Shown: positions 26,715 through 37,161 of the stretch, one piece after another
How the letters are laid out: each line of letters opens with the position of its first letter
How positions within the stretch are numbered: position 1 is the stretch's first letter
Origin: Pseudoxanthomonas sp.
GTDB lineage: Bacteria; Pseudomonadota; Gammaproteobacteria; Xanthomonadales; Xanthomonadaceae
DNA length: 64,000 bases
NCBI RefSeq assembly: GCF_002863005.1
Contig: NZ_PKDG01000009.1
Location: 1 to 64,000, forward strand
Reading direction: 5' to 3'
Notes under the pieces: generated by a model
The model's database searches: none
What the model was told of the DNA's origin: nothing
The model's input: the letters and a program-made list of their open reading frames with translations, nothing else
Made by a program: the position numbers and the translations under genes

Positions 26715-28289
26715 TCAGGCCTCGTAGGCCGATTCACCGTGCGAGGTGATGTCCAACCCCTCGCGCTCGGCATCCTCGGAGACGCGCAGGCCGACGGTGT
26801 ACTTCACGATGAGGAAGGACACCAGGGCCACCACGCTGGACAGCACCACCGTGATCAGCACGCCCTGCGCCTGGATCCACACCTGCGACCCGATGGAGTA
26901 CTCGGCCACGGCGGTCTCGGTGACGTAGTCCCAGATGCCCGCGCCGCCCAGCGAGGGCGCAGCGAACACGCCGGTCAGCAGCGCGCCGGTGATGCCACCG
27001 ACGCCATGCACGCCGAACACGTCCAGGCTGTCGTCCGCGCCGAGCATCTTCTTCAGGCCGCTGACGCCCCACAGGCACAGCACGCCCGCGATGGCACCGA
27101 TGGCCAGCGCACCGTTCAGGCCGACCAGGCCGGCCGCCGGCGTGATCGCGACCAGACCCGCCACGGCACCCGACGCGGCGCCGAGCAGCGAGGGCTTGCC
27201 CTTGGTGATCCACTCGACCAGCAGCCAGGCCACCACCGCCGCGGCCGTGGCCAGGAAGGTGTTGACGAAGGCGATGGCGGCGACGCCACCGGCTTCCAGC
27301 GCGGAGCCGGCGTTGAAGCCGAACCAGCCCACCCACAGGATCGAGGCACCGACCATGGTCAGGGTCAGGTTGTGCGGCTTGATCGCCTCGCGGCCGTAGC
27401 CGGTGCGCTTGCCGATCACGTACGCGCCCACCAGACCGGCGATGGCGGCGTTGATGTGCACGACGGTGCCGCCGGCGAAGTCCAGCGCGCCCTTGGCCCA
27501 CAGGTAGCCCGACTTGGCCAGCACGCCGTCCACGGCATCGGTACTGGTGAACGCATCGGGGCCGGGGAAGAACCACACCATGTGCGCCATCGGCAGGTAG
27601 GCGAAGGTGAACCACAGCACGGTGAACAGCATCACGCCGGCGAATTTCACGCGCTCGGCGAACGCGCCGACGATCAGCGCGCAGGTGATGCAGGCGAACG
27701 CACCCTGGAACACGAAGAACGCCAGTTCCGGAATGTAGACGCCCTTGGTGAACGTCGCCCCGATCGAGGACGCATCCAGTCCCGCGGCGAACAGCCGGTC
27801 GGTACCGCCGATGAAGGCATTGCCCTCGGTGAAGGCGAAGCTGTAGCCGTACAGCGCCCACAGCACCGCGACCAGCGAGAACACGGCCAGGTTCTGGATC
27901 AGGATGGACAGCACGTTCTTCGAACGCACCAGGCCGCCGTAGAACAGCGCCAGGCCGGGCAGCGTCATGAAGATCACCAGCACCGCGGAGACCAGCACCC
28001 ACACCGTGTCGGGCTTGCTGATGGTCGGGGCCGGGGCTTCCTCGGCGGGGGCGGCTTCGGCCTCGGCCGGGGCCGCAATGGCTTCCGCAGGTGCGGCTGC
28101 TTCGACCGGCGCAGGCGCGGCCTCGACCGCGGGGGCGGCTTCGGCAGCGGCGGGTTCGGTCGTGGGTGCGGCGGTGTCCTGCGCGGCGAACACGGTGGCG
28201 GTCGTGCCCACCGTCATCAGGCCGAACAGCGCGGCCATGCACAGCATCCGGGTACGGGTCTTCCACCCGGAGAACAGTCGAGTCTTCAT
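26715..28289 (-). CDS. amtB: Ammonium transporter AmtB
   Basis: A 524-residue inner-membrane ammonium channel with about 11 transmembrane helices. The pore His pair is seen in YLPMAHMVWFFPG and GVHGVGGITGALL, and the entry region in GLALFYGGLVRSKN. After the signal peptide (ending VFA-AQD, residue about 36) there is an unusual Ala/Pro/Glu-rich linker of roughly 55 residues before the first conserved helix; most AmtB proteins have only a few residues there. The ATG at 28289 is chosen because the signal peptide begins here. It follows the PII gene by 16 bases, the common glnK-amtB pairing. Confidence 0.95.
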   Translation of the reverse strand: MKTRLFSGWKTRTRMLCMAALFGLMTVGTTATVFAAQDTAAPTTEPAAAEAAPAVEAAPAPVEAAAPAEAIAAPAEAEAAPAEEAPAPTISKPDTVWVLVSAVLVIFMTLPGLALFYGGLVRSKNVLSILIQNLAVFSLVAVLWALYGYSFAFTEGNAFIGGTDRLFAAGLDASSIGATFTKGVYIPELAFFVFQGAFACITCALIVGAFAERVKFAGVMLFTVLWFTFAYLPMAHMVWFFPGPDAFTSTDAVDGVLAKSGYLWAKGALDFAGGTVVHINAAIAGLVGAYVIGKRTGYGREAIKPHNLTLTMVGASILWVGWFGFNAGSALEAGGVAAIAFVNTFLATAAAVVAWLLVEWITKGKPSLLGAASGAVAGLVAITPAAGLVGLNGALAIGAIAGVLCLWGVSGLKKMLGADDSLDVFGVHGVGGITGALLTGVFAAPSLGGAGIWDYVTETAVAEYSIGSQVWIQAQGVLITVVLSSVVALVSFLIVKYTVGLRVSEDAEREGLDITSHGESAYEA

Positions 28290-28305
28290 GTGGGGGCTCC
28301 GAGTG

Positions 28306-29076
<771 letters not shown>

Positions 29077-30486
29077 TCAGTTGGCGTAGTACAGCTGGTA
29101 TTCCAGCGGGTGCGTGGCCGCGCGGAACTTGGTCACTTCCTGCATCTTCAGCGCGATGTAGGCATCGATGAAGTCGTCCGACATCACGCCGCCGGCCTTG
29201 AGGAAGTCGCGGTCCTTGTCGAGCGCGTCCAGCGCCTGGTCCAGGCTGGAGCAGACCTGCGGGATGTTCTTCTCTTCTTCCGGCGGCAGGTCGTACAGGT
29301 CCTTGTCGGACGGCGCGCCCGGATCGATCTGGTTCTTGATGCCGTCCAGGCCGGCCATCATCAGCGCGGTGAAGGTCAGGTAGCCGGACTGCAGCGGATC
29401 GGGGAAGCGGATCTCGATGCGGCGCGCCTTCGGATTCGCCACCCACGGAATGCGGCACGACGCCGAACGGTTGCGCGCCGAGTAGGCCAGCATCACCGGC
29501 GCCTCGAAACCCGGCACCAGGCGCTTGTAGCTGTTGGTGCCCGAGTTGGCGAACGCGTTGATCGCCTTGGCGTGCTTGAAGATGCCGCCGATGTACCACA
29601 GCGCCAGTTGCGACAGGCCGCCGTAGCCATCGCCCGAGAACAGGTTCTGGCCGCCCTTGGCAAGCGACTGGTGCACGTGCATGCCGCTGCCGTTGTCGCC
29701 GACGATGGGCTTGGGCATGAAGGTGGCGGTCTTGCCGTTGCGGTGGGCGACGTTGCGCACCACGTACTTCATGCGCTGCAGTTCGTCGGCCTTCTGCACC
29801 AGCGTGTTGAACTTGGCGCCGATCTCGCACTGGCCGGCGGTGGCGACTTCGTGGTGGTGCACTTCGACTTCGATGCCGACCTGTTCCAGCGTCTTGCACA
29901 TCTCGGCGCGCAGGTCGTGCAGCGAGTCGGTCGGCGGCACGGGGAAGTAGCCGCCCTTGACGCCGGGACGGTAGCCGCTGTTGGCGCCGTCGTAGCTCTT
30001 GCCACTATTCCAGGCGCCTTCTTCGGAATTGATCTTGAAGAAGGTGTTGCCCATGTCGTTGGCGAACTGGACCGAGTCGAAGATGAAGAACTCGGGCTCC
30101 GGGCCGAAGAAGGCCACGTCGGCGACGCCGCTGGCCTTCAGGTGGGCCTCGGCGCGCTTGGCGATGCCGCGCGGGTCGCGCGTGTAGCCCTGCATGGTGG
30201 CCGGATCGAGGATGTCGCAGACCAGCACCAGGGTCGGGTCGGCGTAGAACGGATCCAGATAGGCCGTGCTCGGGTCGGGCAGCAGCACCATGTCCGACTC
30301 GTTGATGCCCTTCCAGCCCGAGATCGACGAGCCGTCGAACATCTTGCCGTCTTCGAACAGGGACGCATCCACGATGCTGACGGGGAAGGTGACGTGCTGT
30401 TCGACACCGCGCATGTCGACGAAGCGCAGGTCGACGAACTCGACCTTGTGGTCCTTGATCAGCTTCTCAACGTTGTCCAGGGACAT
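29077..30486 (-). CDS. glnA: Glutamine synthetase, type I
   Basis: A 469-residue dodecameric enzyme making glutamine from glutamate, ammonia and ATP. Hallmarks: DGSSISGW near 52, [39 protein letters not shown], the ATP-site [26 protein letters not shown], and the adenylylated Tyr near 397 in [11 protein letters not shown], so GlnE control is expected. The ATG at 30486 ([10 protein letters not shown]) has GAGG upstream; a longer in-frame start would overlap the promoter. It has its own sigma-54 promoter with NtrC sites and probably also serves as the nitrogen block's first gene. Confidence 0.97.
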   Translation of the reverse strand: MSLDNVEKLIKDHKVEFVDLRFVDMRGVEQHVTFPVSIVDASLFEDGKMFDGSSISGWKGINESDMVLLPDPSTAYLDPFYADPTLVLVCDILDPATMQGYTRDPRGIAKRAEAHLKASGVADVAFFGPEPEFFIFDSVQFANDMGNTFFKINSEEGAWNSGKSYDGANSGYRPGVKGGYFPVPPTDSLHDLRAEMCKTLEQVGIEVEVHHHEVATAGQCEIGAKFNTLVQKADELQRMKYVVRNVAHRNGKTATFMPKPIVGDNGSGMHVHQSLAKGGQNLFSGDGYGGLSQLALWYIGGIFKHAKAINAFANSGTNSYKRLVPGFEAPVMLAYSARNRSASCRIPWVANPKARRIEIRFPDPLQSGYLTFTALMMAGLDGIKNQIDPGAPSDKDLYDLPPEEEKNIPQVCSSLDQALDALDKDRDFLKAGGVMSDDFIDAYIALKMQEVTKFRAATHPLEYQLYYAN

Positions 30487-30525
30487 CTCGGAACCTCGGG
30501 TTGGATAAGTGTGTGACGGGATACA

Positions 30526-30541
30526 GCAATCCCCGTGCCAA
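30526..30541 (-). promoter_or_regulatory. Sigma-54 (RpoN) promoter of glnA
   Basis: The minus strand reads TTGGCAC-GGGGA-TTGC, an exact match to the -24/-12 consensus TGGCAC-N5-TTGC. The predicted transcription start is near 30514, giving a leader of about 28 bases. Confidence 0.85.
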
Positions 30542-30610
30542 CCCCGAGGACGCGGCAAGTGATTGATTGTCATGGACATCCTTGACGGATTAATCACACG
30601 GAATCCCTGT

Positions 30611-30649
30611 TTTGGTGCAGAATTTCGGTTCAGCGAACCAACGCGGTGC
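30611..30649 (-). promoter_or_regulatory. NtrC-like enhancer sites upstream of glnA
   Basis: GCACC-GCGTT-GGTTC (30635-30649) matches the NtrC core GCACY-N5-GGTGC at nine of ten positions, and a half-site TGCACCAAA lies at 30611-30619. Their centres are about 128 and 101 bases upstream of the predicted start, similar to the classical glnA enhancer spacing. They fall in the region shared with the divergent uppP gene. Confidence 0.55.
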
Positions 30650-30698
30650 GTGGCGCTTTCCACTATTCTTTGCCGCCCTCCCCTGCAAGCCCGCTCCG

Positions 30699-31496
30699 AT
30701 GACCGACCTGCTCGCCGCCCTGCTGCTCGGCATCCTCGAGGGCCTCACCGAGTTCCTGCCGGTGTCCAGCACCGGCCACCTGCTGATCGCGCAGCACTGG
30801 CTGGGCGAGCGGTCGGATTTCTTCAACATCGTGATCCAGGCCGGCGCCATCCTGGCCACCACCCTGGTCTTCCGGCGCCGCATCTGGGAACTGACGACCG
30901 GCTGCTGGCGCGATCCCCAGGCCCGCGACTACTCGATGAAGCTGGCGGTGGCCTTCCTGGTCACTGCGCTGGTCGGCCTGCCGGTGCGCCTGGCCGGATG
31001 GGAACTCCCGGAAACCGTCACGCCCGTGGCATGGGCCCTGATCATCGGCGGCGTGTGGATGTTGGTGGCCGAGCACTTCGCCGAGAAGCGCGGCGACGTC
31101 GCCACCATCACCTGGAAGGTCGCGGTGCTGGTGGGCCTGGCGCAGGTGGTGGCGGGCGTGTTCCCGGGCACCTCCCGTTCGGCCGCCGCGATCTTCATGG
31201 CGATGCTGGCGGGCACCAGCCGGCGCTCGTCCGCGGCGGAGTTCGTGTTCTTGGTCGGCATTCCCACCATGTTCGCGGCCAGCGGCTACGCATTCCTGGA
31301 ACTGGTGAAGGACGATGCGCTGGGCAGCGAGAACTGGGGCGAGGTGGCGCTGGCATTCGCTGCCGCCACCGTCACCGGCTTCGTGGTGGTGAAGTGGCTG
31401 CTGGGCTTCATCAAGGCGCACCGCTTCACCGGCTTCGCGATCTATCGCATCGTGTTGGGCGCGCTGCTGCTTTTGTTGATGCCGGTCGGCAGCTGA
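30699..31496 (+). CDS. uppP: Undecaprenyl-diphosphatase (BacA/UppP)
   Basis: A 265-residue inner-membrane enzyme that removes phosphate from undecaprenyl diphosphate to recycle the cell-wall lipid carrier. Both family signatures are present: [18 protein letters not shown] with the catalytic Glu and Ser near the N-terminus, and [16 protein letters not shown] near residue 160. About eight hydrophobic spans are visible. The ATG at 30699 starts [11 protein letters not shown]; an upstream in-frame ATG lies within the nitrogen-control sites. It is divergent from glnA. Confidence 0.95.
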   Translation: MTDLLAALLLGILEGLTEFLPVSSTGHLLIAQHWLGERSDFFNIVIQAGAILATTLVFRRRIWELTTGCWRDPQARDYSMKLAVAFLVTALVGLPVRLAGWELPETVTPVAWALIIGGVWMLVAEHFAEKRGDVATITWKVAVLVGLAQVVAGVFPGTSRSAAAIFMAMLAGTSRRSSAAEFVFLVGIPTMFAASGYAFLELVKDDALGSENWGEVALAFAAATVTGFVVVKWLLGFIKAHRFTGFAIYRIVLGALLLLLMPVGS

Positions 31497-31594
31497 GCCG
31501 CCGCGCTTCGTGCTTCCTACATGAGCGCTGCCGGCCTTCACCCCATTCCAACCTGCGGCGCGTTTGCATGGGGCCACCGTCGACGGAGAACGCC

Positions 31595-32416
31595 ATGAAA
31601 CGACTGCTGCTGCTTGCCTTGCCACTGGCCCTCGCGGGCTGCCCCAAGCCGGGGGAACGAGCCGACACGCCAGCGCCCACCGTGGCCGCCACTCCGGACA
31701 CCCTGGCAGCCGCAACGATCGACGCGGCCGCCCTGCTTCCCCGGTACCACTGGCAACTCATGGACGCGACCGACACGCAGGGCAGGCGCATCGATGCGCT
31801 GTTCGTACGGCCCGACAAGCCGGTGCAGCTCGACTTCAGGGAAGGACGGCTGGGCGTGTCCAACGCCTGCAATCGCATGGGCGGCACCTACACGCTGTCG
31901 GACACCAGCCTCACCATCGGCCGACTGACGTCGACCATGATGGCCTGCACCGACAATGCGCTGATGGCGCTGGACCAGGAGATCGGCAAGCGACTGGATG
32001 GGACGTTGAAGGTCGCCGCCACGCAGGACGGCGTCGCTCAACTCGCGCTGACCACCGCGACCGGAGAAAAACTGCTGTTCGCCGGCAACCCGACCGCCGA
32101 AACCCGCTATGGCGGCCCCGGCCAACGCGTGTTCCTTGAAGTCGCGGCGGACACCAAGCCGTGCAGCCACCCGCTGATTCCCGACAAGCAGTGCCTGCAG
32201 GTGCGCGAGATCGCCTACGACGACAAGGGCCTGAAAGTCGGCACGCCGGGCGAGTTCCAGCACTTCTACGACAGCATCGAGGGCTACACGCATGAGCCCG
32301 GCATCCGCAACGTCCTGCGCGTGGACCGCTACACGGTGAAGAACCCGCCCGCCGACGGATCTTCGAATGCCTACGTGCTGGACATGGTGGTGGAGTCGGC
32401 CAGCGAGAAGAAATAA
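31595..32416 (+). CDS. META and DUF4377 domain lipoprotein
   Basis: A 273-residue lipoprotein (lipobox LALAGC, Cys about 16). Residues about 50-170 form a META/HslJ-like domain (YHWQLMDATDTQGRRIDAL, VSNACNRMGGTYTL, STMMACTDNALMALDQEI), and about 185-270 a DUF4377-type domain (RVFLEVAADTKPC, KQCLQVREI, VLRVDRYTVKNPP). Similar two-domain proteins are implicated in envelope stress in gammaproteobacteria; no specific role is shown. The ATG at 31595 follows GGAG. Confidence 0.82.
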   Translation: MKRLLLLALPLALAGCPKPGERADTPAPTVAATPDTLAAATIDAAALLPRYHWQLMDATDTQGRRIDALFVRPDKPVQLDFREGRLGVSNACNRMGGTYTLSDTSLTIGRLTSTMMACTDNALMALDQEIGKRLDGTLKVAATQDGVAQLALTTATGEKLLFAGNPTAETRYGGPGQRVFLEVAADTKPCSHPLIPDKQCLQVREIAYDDKGLKVGTPGEFQHFYDSIEGYTHEPGIRNVLRVDRYTVKNPPADGSSNAYVLDMVVESASEKK

Positions 32417-32509
32417 GGTCCGTCGCACGAAGCGCGCCTGATCCAGGGCGTGCTTCGTGGCTGTCGGTCAGCCGCTATAGTGGCGCGTCGCCGCACCTGA
32501 CGCGCCAGC

Positions 32510-33928
32510 ATGCACCCCCCCGCAAGGAACGCTTCTCCCCTTCCCTGGATCGCTGTCGCACTCCTGGTCGTCTCCGCCCTGCCGATGTGGTGGCCGGCGC
32601 TGCAGACGCCATTCTGGGGCGACGACTACGTGTTCCTGCATGCGGCGCATGCAACGAATGCCATGGGCGCGCCGTGGTGGTCGGATTTCTGGCCTTCGTC
32701 GCCGCCGCGCTTCTGGCGGCCGCTTTCGCAGGAGGGCTACTGGCGCTGGATCGACGCGTCGCTGGGCGGCAGTGCGCATGCCGCGCACGTGGTCAGCCTG
32801 ATCCTGCATGTCCTGGCCACGCTGGGCGTTGCGCTGTTCGCCCTCCGCCTCACGCGCGCCTGTCGCTGGCAGCACGCCGGCCGCATCGCCGCGCTCGCTG
32901 GCGCCGTGTACGGCGGACTGACGATGCACCTGTTGCCAGTGCATTGGGCGGCCGCCGCCAACAATGCCCTGCTGACGCTGTTCACCACGCTGCTGCTGGC
33001 TGCATGGATCAGTGCGCGTGATGCGGCCGGCAGCTGGCGTGCGGTGCTGCTCGCGTCGCTGCCGGCATGGCTGGCGCTGGCATTGCTGAGCAAGGAATCC
33101 GCCGCGCTGACGCCCGCGCTGATGATCGTGGTCGCCGCTTTCGTTGCCATGCGCAGGCCGGATCGCGGCGAACTCGTCGCATGGCTCGCCTGCGTGGCCG
33201 TCGTTGGCGTGTGGCTGGTGCTGCGCGCGCGCTTTACCGCCAACACCGATGCGTCGTACGCATTCGGCCTGGGCAGCAATGTCGTGCGCAACGCCGCATC
33301 GTTCGGCGCATGGCTGTTGAACGTCCCGCGCGAGGCGATGCGGATGGCAGTCGCGGGCGAACGCATGCAAGGACTGGCCTGGATCGCGGCCACCGCACTG
33401 CCGATGCTGGCAGCCTGGGCGGTCGCCGGTTGGCGCGGGCGGAGGCTGCTGACGCGGTGGCAGTGGATGTGCGTCGGTGCGTTCGCCGTGCTGGCGTACG
33501 CGCCCTACTTCCTGTTCGCCTGGAACAGCTACGAGTATTACGCAGCCATCGCCGTGATCCTGCCCGTGATCGCGCTGGCGCGCTGCCTGGCGACCGATGC
33601 TGCCGCGCTGTGGGTGGCGATGCTGATCGTGGTGTCGTCGTGGATCGCGGTGGAGGGCACGCGCCGGCTGGACCATCCTGGCCTGATCGGTCGCGCGCAG
33701 TGGGCGGAAACGACGCTGCAGGCACTGGAATCGCAACGGATCCCCGCGCCGCTGCATGTCAGCGTCGCGGACGCGCAGCGCTTCTATGCCATCGGCCAGA
33801 TGGGACTGGCATGGCGGCTGGGCCTGGATCCGGAGCAGGTCCGCGTGGCACCGGCATGCCCGCCCACCGGCACGTGCCTGGTCATCGGGGCCGACGGGCG
33901 GACACGCTGGCGAAACGCGGCGGAGTGA
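32510..33928 (+). CDS. Polytopic membrane protein, GT-C glycosyltransferase-like
   Basis: A 472-residue protein with roughly ten transmembrane helices. The first outward loop holds FWGDDYVFLHAAHATN, an acidic pair in the position used by GT-C (ArnT/PMT-like) glycosyltransferases, and the C-terminal 80 residues are soluble (RFYAIGQMGLAWRLGLDPE). A lipid-linked-sugar glycosyltransferase is the best guess, but no partner gene is nearby and the class is very divergent. TATAGT at about 32475-32480 may be its -10. Confidence 0.65.
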   Translation: MHPPARNASPLPWIAVALLVVSALPMWWPALQTPFWGDDYVFLHAAHATNAMGAPWWSDFWPSSPPRFWRPLSQEGYWRWIDASLGGSAHAAHVVSLILHVLATLGVALFALRLTRACRWQHAGRIAALAGAVYGGLTMHLLPVHWAAAANNALLTLFTTLLLAAWISARDAAGSWRAVLLASLPAWLALALLSKESAALTPALMIVVAAFVAMRRPDRGELVAWLACVAVVGVWLVLRARFTANTDASYAFGLGSNVVRNAASFGAWLLNVPREAMRMAVAGERMQGLAWIAATALPMLAAWAVAGWRGRRLLTRWQWMCVGAFAVLAYAPYFLFAWNSYEYYAAIAVILPVIALARCLATDAAALWVAMLIVVSSWIAVEGTRRLDHPGLIGRAQWAETTLQALESQRIPAPLHVSVADAQRFYAIGQMGLAWRLGLDPEQVRVAPACPPTGTCLVIGADGRTRWRNAAE

Positions 33929-33947
33929 GGCACCGCACGCGCATCCC

Positions 33948-34442
33948 TCACGCAATCGCGGCCGCGCGCCTCCGTACCACGCGCGTGCGCGGCCAGAGGT
34001 CGTGCCAGCCCCGCGGATCGTCATCGTCCGCCAGCAGGACCGAGAAGGCTTCGAACGGCACCACGCGACTCGCGCTGCGCAGCAGTGCCTGGCCGAACCG
34101 GACCCGGCGCCCTGCCTCGTCGACCACGCGCGTACCGGTCACGAGCTTGCCGATCGTGGTTCCAGTGATGCCTTCCATCAGCGTGTAGTAGAGGATGATC
34201 GCAACGTAGCCGATCAGCTGTTCTTGCCACCACGTCAGCCGCCCGGCCCACGCCAGCACCGCGTCGCCGCCGATCATCCCCGCGACCAGCAGGGCCAGGA
34301 AGATGAGCCCGATCACGATGACGCGATCGATCATCCAGTGGACGAAGCGGCGGCCCTTCGTGGCCGGCACATGCGGCACGCCGTCGCCTCCGGGATCGGC
34401 GACGGCGCTTCGCGGGCTCTCGTAGGGATTGCCGCCCTCCAC
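33948..34442 (-). CDS. RDD family membrane protein
   Basis: A 164-residue protein with an N-terminal cytoplasmic tail containing NPYESP, then the RDD domain: Arg/Asp in KGRRFVHWMIDRVIVIGLIF, a second helix (EQLIGYVAIILYYTLMEG) and GTTIGKLVTGTRVVDEAGRRV. RDD proteins are poorly characterised and some relate to ion or solute exchange. The start is GTG, four bases after the stop of the PEBP gene, so the two form an operon. Confidence 0.82.
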   Translation of the reverse strand: MEGGNPYESPRSAVADPGGDGVPHVPATKGRRFVHWMIDRVIVIGLIFLALLVAGMIGGDAVLAWAGRLTWWQEQLIGYVAIILYYTLMEGITGTTIGKLVTGTRVVDEAGRRVRFGQALLRSASRVVPFEAFSVLLADDDDPRGWHDLWPRTRVVRRRAAAIA

Positions 34443-34446
34443 GGGC

Positions 34447-35061
34447 TCAATCGCGCAGGGTCGCGTTCAAGGTGTACGTGCCGTGCACCAGTGCTTCCGC
34501 CAGCACATGGCCCTGCATCGCACGCTCCACGTCGCCGGCGGTGAAGCGGGCCGGCAGGTCGAGCGCGGCGACATCCAGTGCGAACAGGCGGAAGAAGTAA
34601 CGGTGCACGCGGGCATCGTTGAACGGCGGATAGGGACCGTCGTAGCCGTGGTAGTCGCCTCCCATCTGCGCATCGCCGGCAAACCAGCCGGTGTAGTCGT
34701 TCAATCCCTGGCGTGCGCCGGCCGGTCCGGCGGGCTGCTGCTTGCCCCGGGCAGTGACGCCGTCGCTGCAGCTGCCGGCCGCGATCTCGCGCACGCCGGG
34801 AGGGATGTCCGCCATCGCCCAGTGGATGAAATGCGCGCGCGGCTGCTCCACCGGGATCTGCAGGTCGTCGCGACCCACGGTGTCCGGCACGGTCGGTGCA
34901 TCGGGGTCGATGCAGAGCAGGGCGAAGGACTTCGTCCCGTCCGGCACGTCGGTCCACGCCAGGTGCGGGTTGCGGTTGGCGGCGAACCCGTCGGGCTGAC
35001 CCATCGCGAACTCGGCCGGGATGGGCTTCATGTTCTCGAAACTGTCGCTCCACAGACGCAT
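34447..35061 (-). CDS. YbhB/YbcL family (PEBP-like) protein
   Basis: A 204-residue phosphatidylethanolamine-binding-protein-like fold. Signature regions are NPHLAWTDVPDGTKSFALLCIDPDAP with the ligand-pocket Asp and Pro, RAHFIHWAMADIPPG with the pocket His, and YDGPYPPFNDARVHRYFFRLFALD. No signal peptide. Bacterial members have no settled function. The ATG at 35061 follows GGAGCCACC. A longer in-frame extension upstream has no support. Confidence 0.88.
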   Translation of the reverse strand: MRLWSDSFENMKPIPAEFAMGQPDGFAANRNPHLAWTDVPDGTKSFALLCIDPDAPTVPDTVGRDDLQIPVEQPRAHFIHWAMADIPPGVREIAAGSCSDGVTARGKQQPAGPAGARQGLNDYTGWFAGDAQMGGDYHGYDGPYPPFNDARVHRYFFRLFALDVAALDLPARFTAGDVERAMQGHVLAEALVHGTYTLNATLRD

Positions 35062-35173
35062 GGGTGGCTCCTCGAAAAAGGGGAAGACCAGGCGCGGAAG
35101 GGGCGCCGTCGCAGTCCGGATGGCGCGCCCGGCCAACGCCCGGAAACGACCCGATTGTAACGGGCGGGACCGC

Positions 35174-36166
35174 TCAGGCCGCGGTGGCGGCCAGGCGCTC
35201 GGCGACCCAGCGCTCGGCGTAGCCATCGCCGGCGACGTTCTCGATGAAGGCGCAATGCCCGCCCCATGGCGCGATCTCCAGCGTGGCCTGGGGCGGCAAC
35301 GCCCAGTCGCGGAAGGTGTCGAACGGGATCACCGGATCGTCCTCGGCCATCAGGATGTGCGCCGGCACCTCGAGGCCGGCAAGCCGATCCCCCGAGATCG
35401 CATAGCCGTCGAAGTAGGCGTCCAGGGTGCCGAAACCGGTGTGGCGCTGCACCAGCCAATCGGTCAGCGCGCGGATGTCGAGCGCCAGCACGGTGTCGTC
35501 GAAATCGTGCCGCTGCGGGAACAGGTGGCGCTTGCGCTCCAGCGAACGGCGCCACTTCCGCGCGAAATACCAGTCGTACAGCGGCATGCCGCGCTCGATG
35601 CGGTCCATCGTGGTGGCCGGATCCAGCAGCGGGCAGACCGCCGCCACGTGCGCCAGCGCCAGCCCGGCCTGCGGCGCGCGCAGTGCCAGGCGCAGTGCGA
35701 AATTGCCGCCCAGCGAATAGCCCGCCACCCGCATCGGGACGTCGCCGGCGAAGCGCCGCGATATGTCGAGTGCGGCATGCACCACTTCGTCCAGGCGGTT
35801 GGAGTGGAACAGGTCTTCGTTGAGGTGGTGAGTGTCGCCGTGGTCGCGGAAGTTCAGCCGGAACACGTCGAACCCGCGCGCCAGAAGCTGCGCGGCGGTC
35901 AGCCGCATGTAGTTGGAATCGGCGCTGCCTTCCCACCCATGCAGCAGCAGCACCAGGCCGCGCGGGGTACGCCCCGGCACCTGGCTGTGGAAGCCCTGCA
36001 GGCGCACGCCATCGCCACCGTCCACGATGTATTCCAGCGTTACCGCGCCGCTGCCCGCCAGCGCCCGCAGCGCACGGCGGCGGCGCAGCGCGCTGGATCC
36101 CAGCACCGATTGCAGGTGCGGGTTGCGCAGCCAGCGCGGCGGTCGGAAGTCGGCGGCAGTGATCAT
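35174..36166 (-). CDS. YheT-family alpha/beta hydrolase
   Basis: A 330-residue hydrolase. The N-terminal FRPPRWLRNPHLQSVLGS is characteristic of the YheT/ABHD1-3 group. The oxyanion region is VLLLHGWEGSADSNYM, the nucleophile Ser near 147 lies in VAGYSLGGNFALRL, the acid in LMAEDDPVIP and the His in PWGGHCAFIENV. The substrate is unknown; esterase or lipase activity on small acyl esters is likely. The start at 36166 removes a Cys/Pro-rich stretch that does not look like protein. Confidence 0.87.
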   Translation of the reverse strand: MITAADFRPPRWLRNPHLQSVLGSSALRRRRALRALAGSGAVTLEYIVDGGDGVRLQGFHSQVPGRTPRGLVLLLHGWEGSADSNYMRLTAAQLLARGFDVFRLNFRDHGDTHHLNEDLFHSNRLDEVVHAALDISRRFAGDVPMRVAGYSLGGNFALRLALRAPQAGLALAHVAAVCPLLDPATTMDRIERGMPLYDWYFARKWRRSLERKRHLFPQRHDFDDTVLALDIRALTDWLVQRHTGFGTLDAYFDGYAISGDRLAGLEVPAHILMAEDDPVIPFDTFRDWALPPQATLEIAPWGGHCAFIENVAGDGYAERWVAERLAATAA

Positions 36167-36254
36167 GGGGTCATCGCGGCAACGTGGGCACGAGGGTGGC
36201 ACCGGTGGGCCGAGTATTCCCTCGAATACGTCGCAAGCCCGTCATGGCGGCCGC

Positions 36255-37052
36255 TCAGGCGTCCGCCATCGCCCGCACGATCCGCTCGCGCGAGAGGTCG
36301 GCGATGCGCCGGCGACCCTCGACGTCGGCGACCCGGATCGGTTCCAGGAAGCAGATATCGGCCGTGCGCGCCGGCTCGCCCAGCAGGCGGACGAAGTTGG
36401 CGAAGAAGCTTTCCCTGGGTCCGAACGCCACCACCGGCTGGGCGCTGCCGCGTGCGCCGTAGCGCAGTGCGACCGGCTGCACCGGCACGCCGGCCTCGAC
36501 CGCCGCCAGGAAGATGCGCGCATGGAACGGCCCGACCTCGTGGCCGTCGCGCGTGCGTCCTTCAGGGAACACCCCGACCGAACGCCCCTCGCGCAGGCGC
36601 CGCATCATGGCCTGCAGCACGCCGCCCAGCGATTCCTGGCTGCCGCGCTGGTGGAAGATGGTCTGTCCCTGGGCCGCCAGCCACCCCACGACCGGCCAGC
36701 CACGGATCTCCTGCTTGGCCACGAAACCCATCATGCGCTGGCTGTGCAGTGCCTCGATGTCGATCCAGCTGACGTGGTTGGCCACGAACATCGTCGGGCC
36801 CGGCAACGGCGCGCCGACCCGCCGCAGGCGGAACCCGAAGATGCGCATCAGTCCACTGGACCACCAGCGCACCGCCACGTCGCCCGCGGTTTCGGCGCCC
36901 ACGCGTATCCACACCAGCAGCGGCGACAGGCACAGCAGGGTGATCGGCAGGAAGAGCAGCAGGTGGATGAGCAGCAACGGCACGCGGTACGCGTAACGGA
37001 AGGCCCGTGCCACGCCGCTGCCGCCAGCAACATGAACAGGGGGCGGCGTCAT
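36255..37052 (-). CDS. Lysophospholipid acyltransferase (PlsC-like)
   Basis: A 265-residue membrane-bound acyltransferase with an N-terminal hydrophobic segment (LLLIHLLLFLPITLLCLSPLL). The four PlsC blocks are visible: NHVSWID (HX4D, about 91-96), GQTIFHQRGSQES, VGVFPEGRTRDG and GVPVQPVALRYG. It adds an acyl chain to 1-acyl-glycerol-3-phosphate or a related lipid. The ATG at 37052 is chosen because an upstream ATG lies in the repeat that adjoins the gene. Confidence 0.88.
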   Translation of the reverse strand: MTPPPVHVAGGSGVARAFRYAYRVPLLLIHLLLFLPITLLCLSPLLVWIRVGAETAGDVAVRWWSSGLMRIFGFRLRRVGAPLPGPTMFVANHVSWIDIEALHSQRMMGFVAKQEIRGWPVVGWLAAQGQTIFHQRGSQESLGGVLQAMMRRLREGRSVGVFPEGRTRDGHEVGPFHARIFLAAVEAGVPVQPVALRYGARGSAQPVVAFGPRESFFANFVRLLGEPARTADICFLEPIRVADVEGRRRIADLSRERIVRAMADA

Positions 37053-37066
37053 GCGTTCACGATAGC

Positions 37067-37161
37067 AGGAGTGAGGGTGGGAGGGGCAGGCGTGAGGGGA
37101 GCGGAGTGGGGAGTGAGCGAAGACGAGGGCTCTGGGTGTCAGCACTCTTCTCCCTTCCCCA
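37067..37161. repeat. Purine/pyrimidine-asymmetric intergenic repeat, copy A
   Basis: The plus strand is first G/A-rich (GTGAGGGGAGCGGAGTGGGG, GAGTGAGCGAAG) and then C/T-rich (CTCTTCTCCCTTCCCC). It shares the words GTGAGG and GAGTGAGCG with copies at 37600-37690 and 41434-41519 and could form an imperfect hairpin. Confidence 0.55.
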
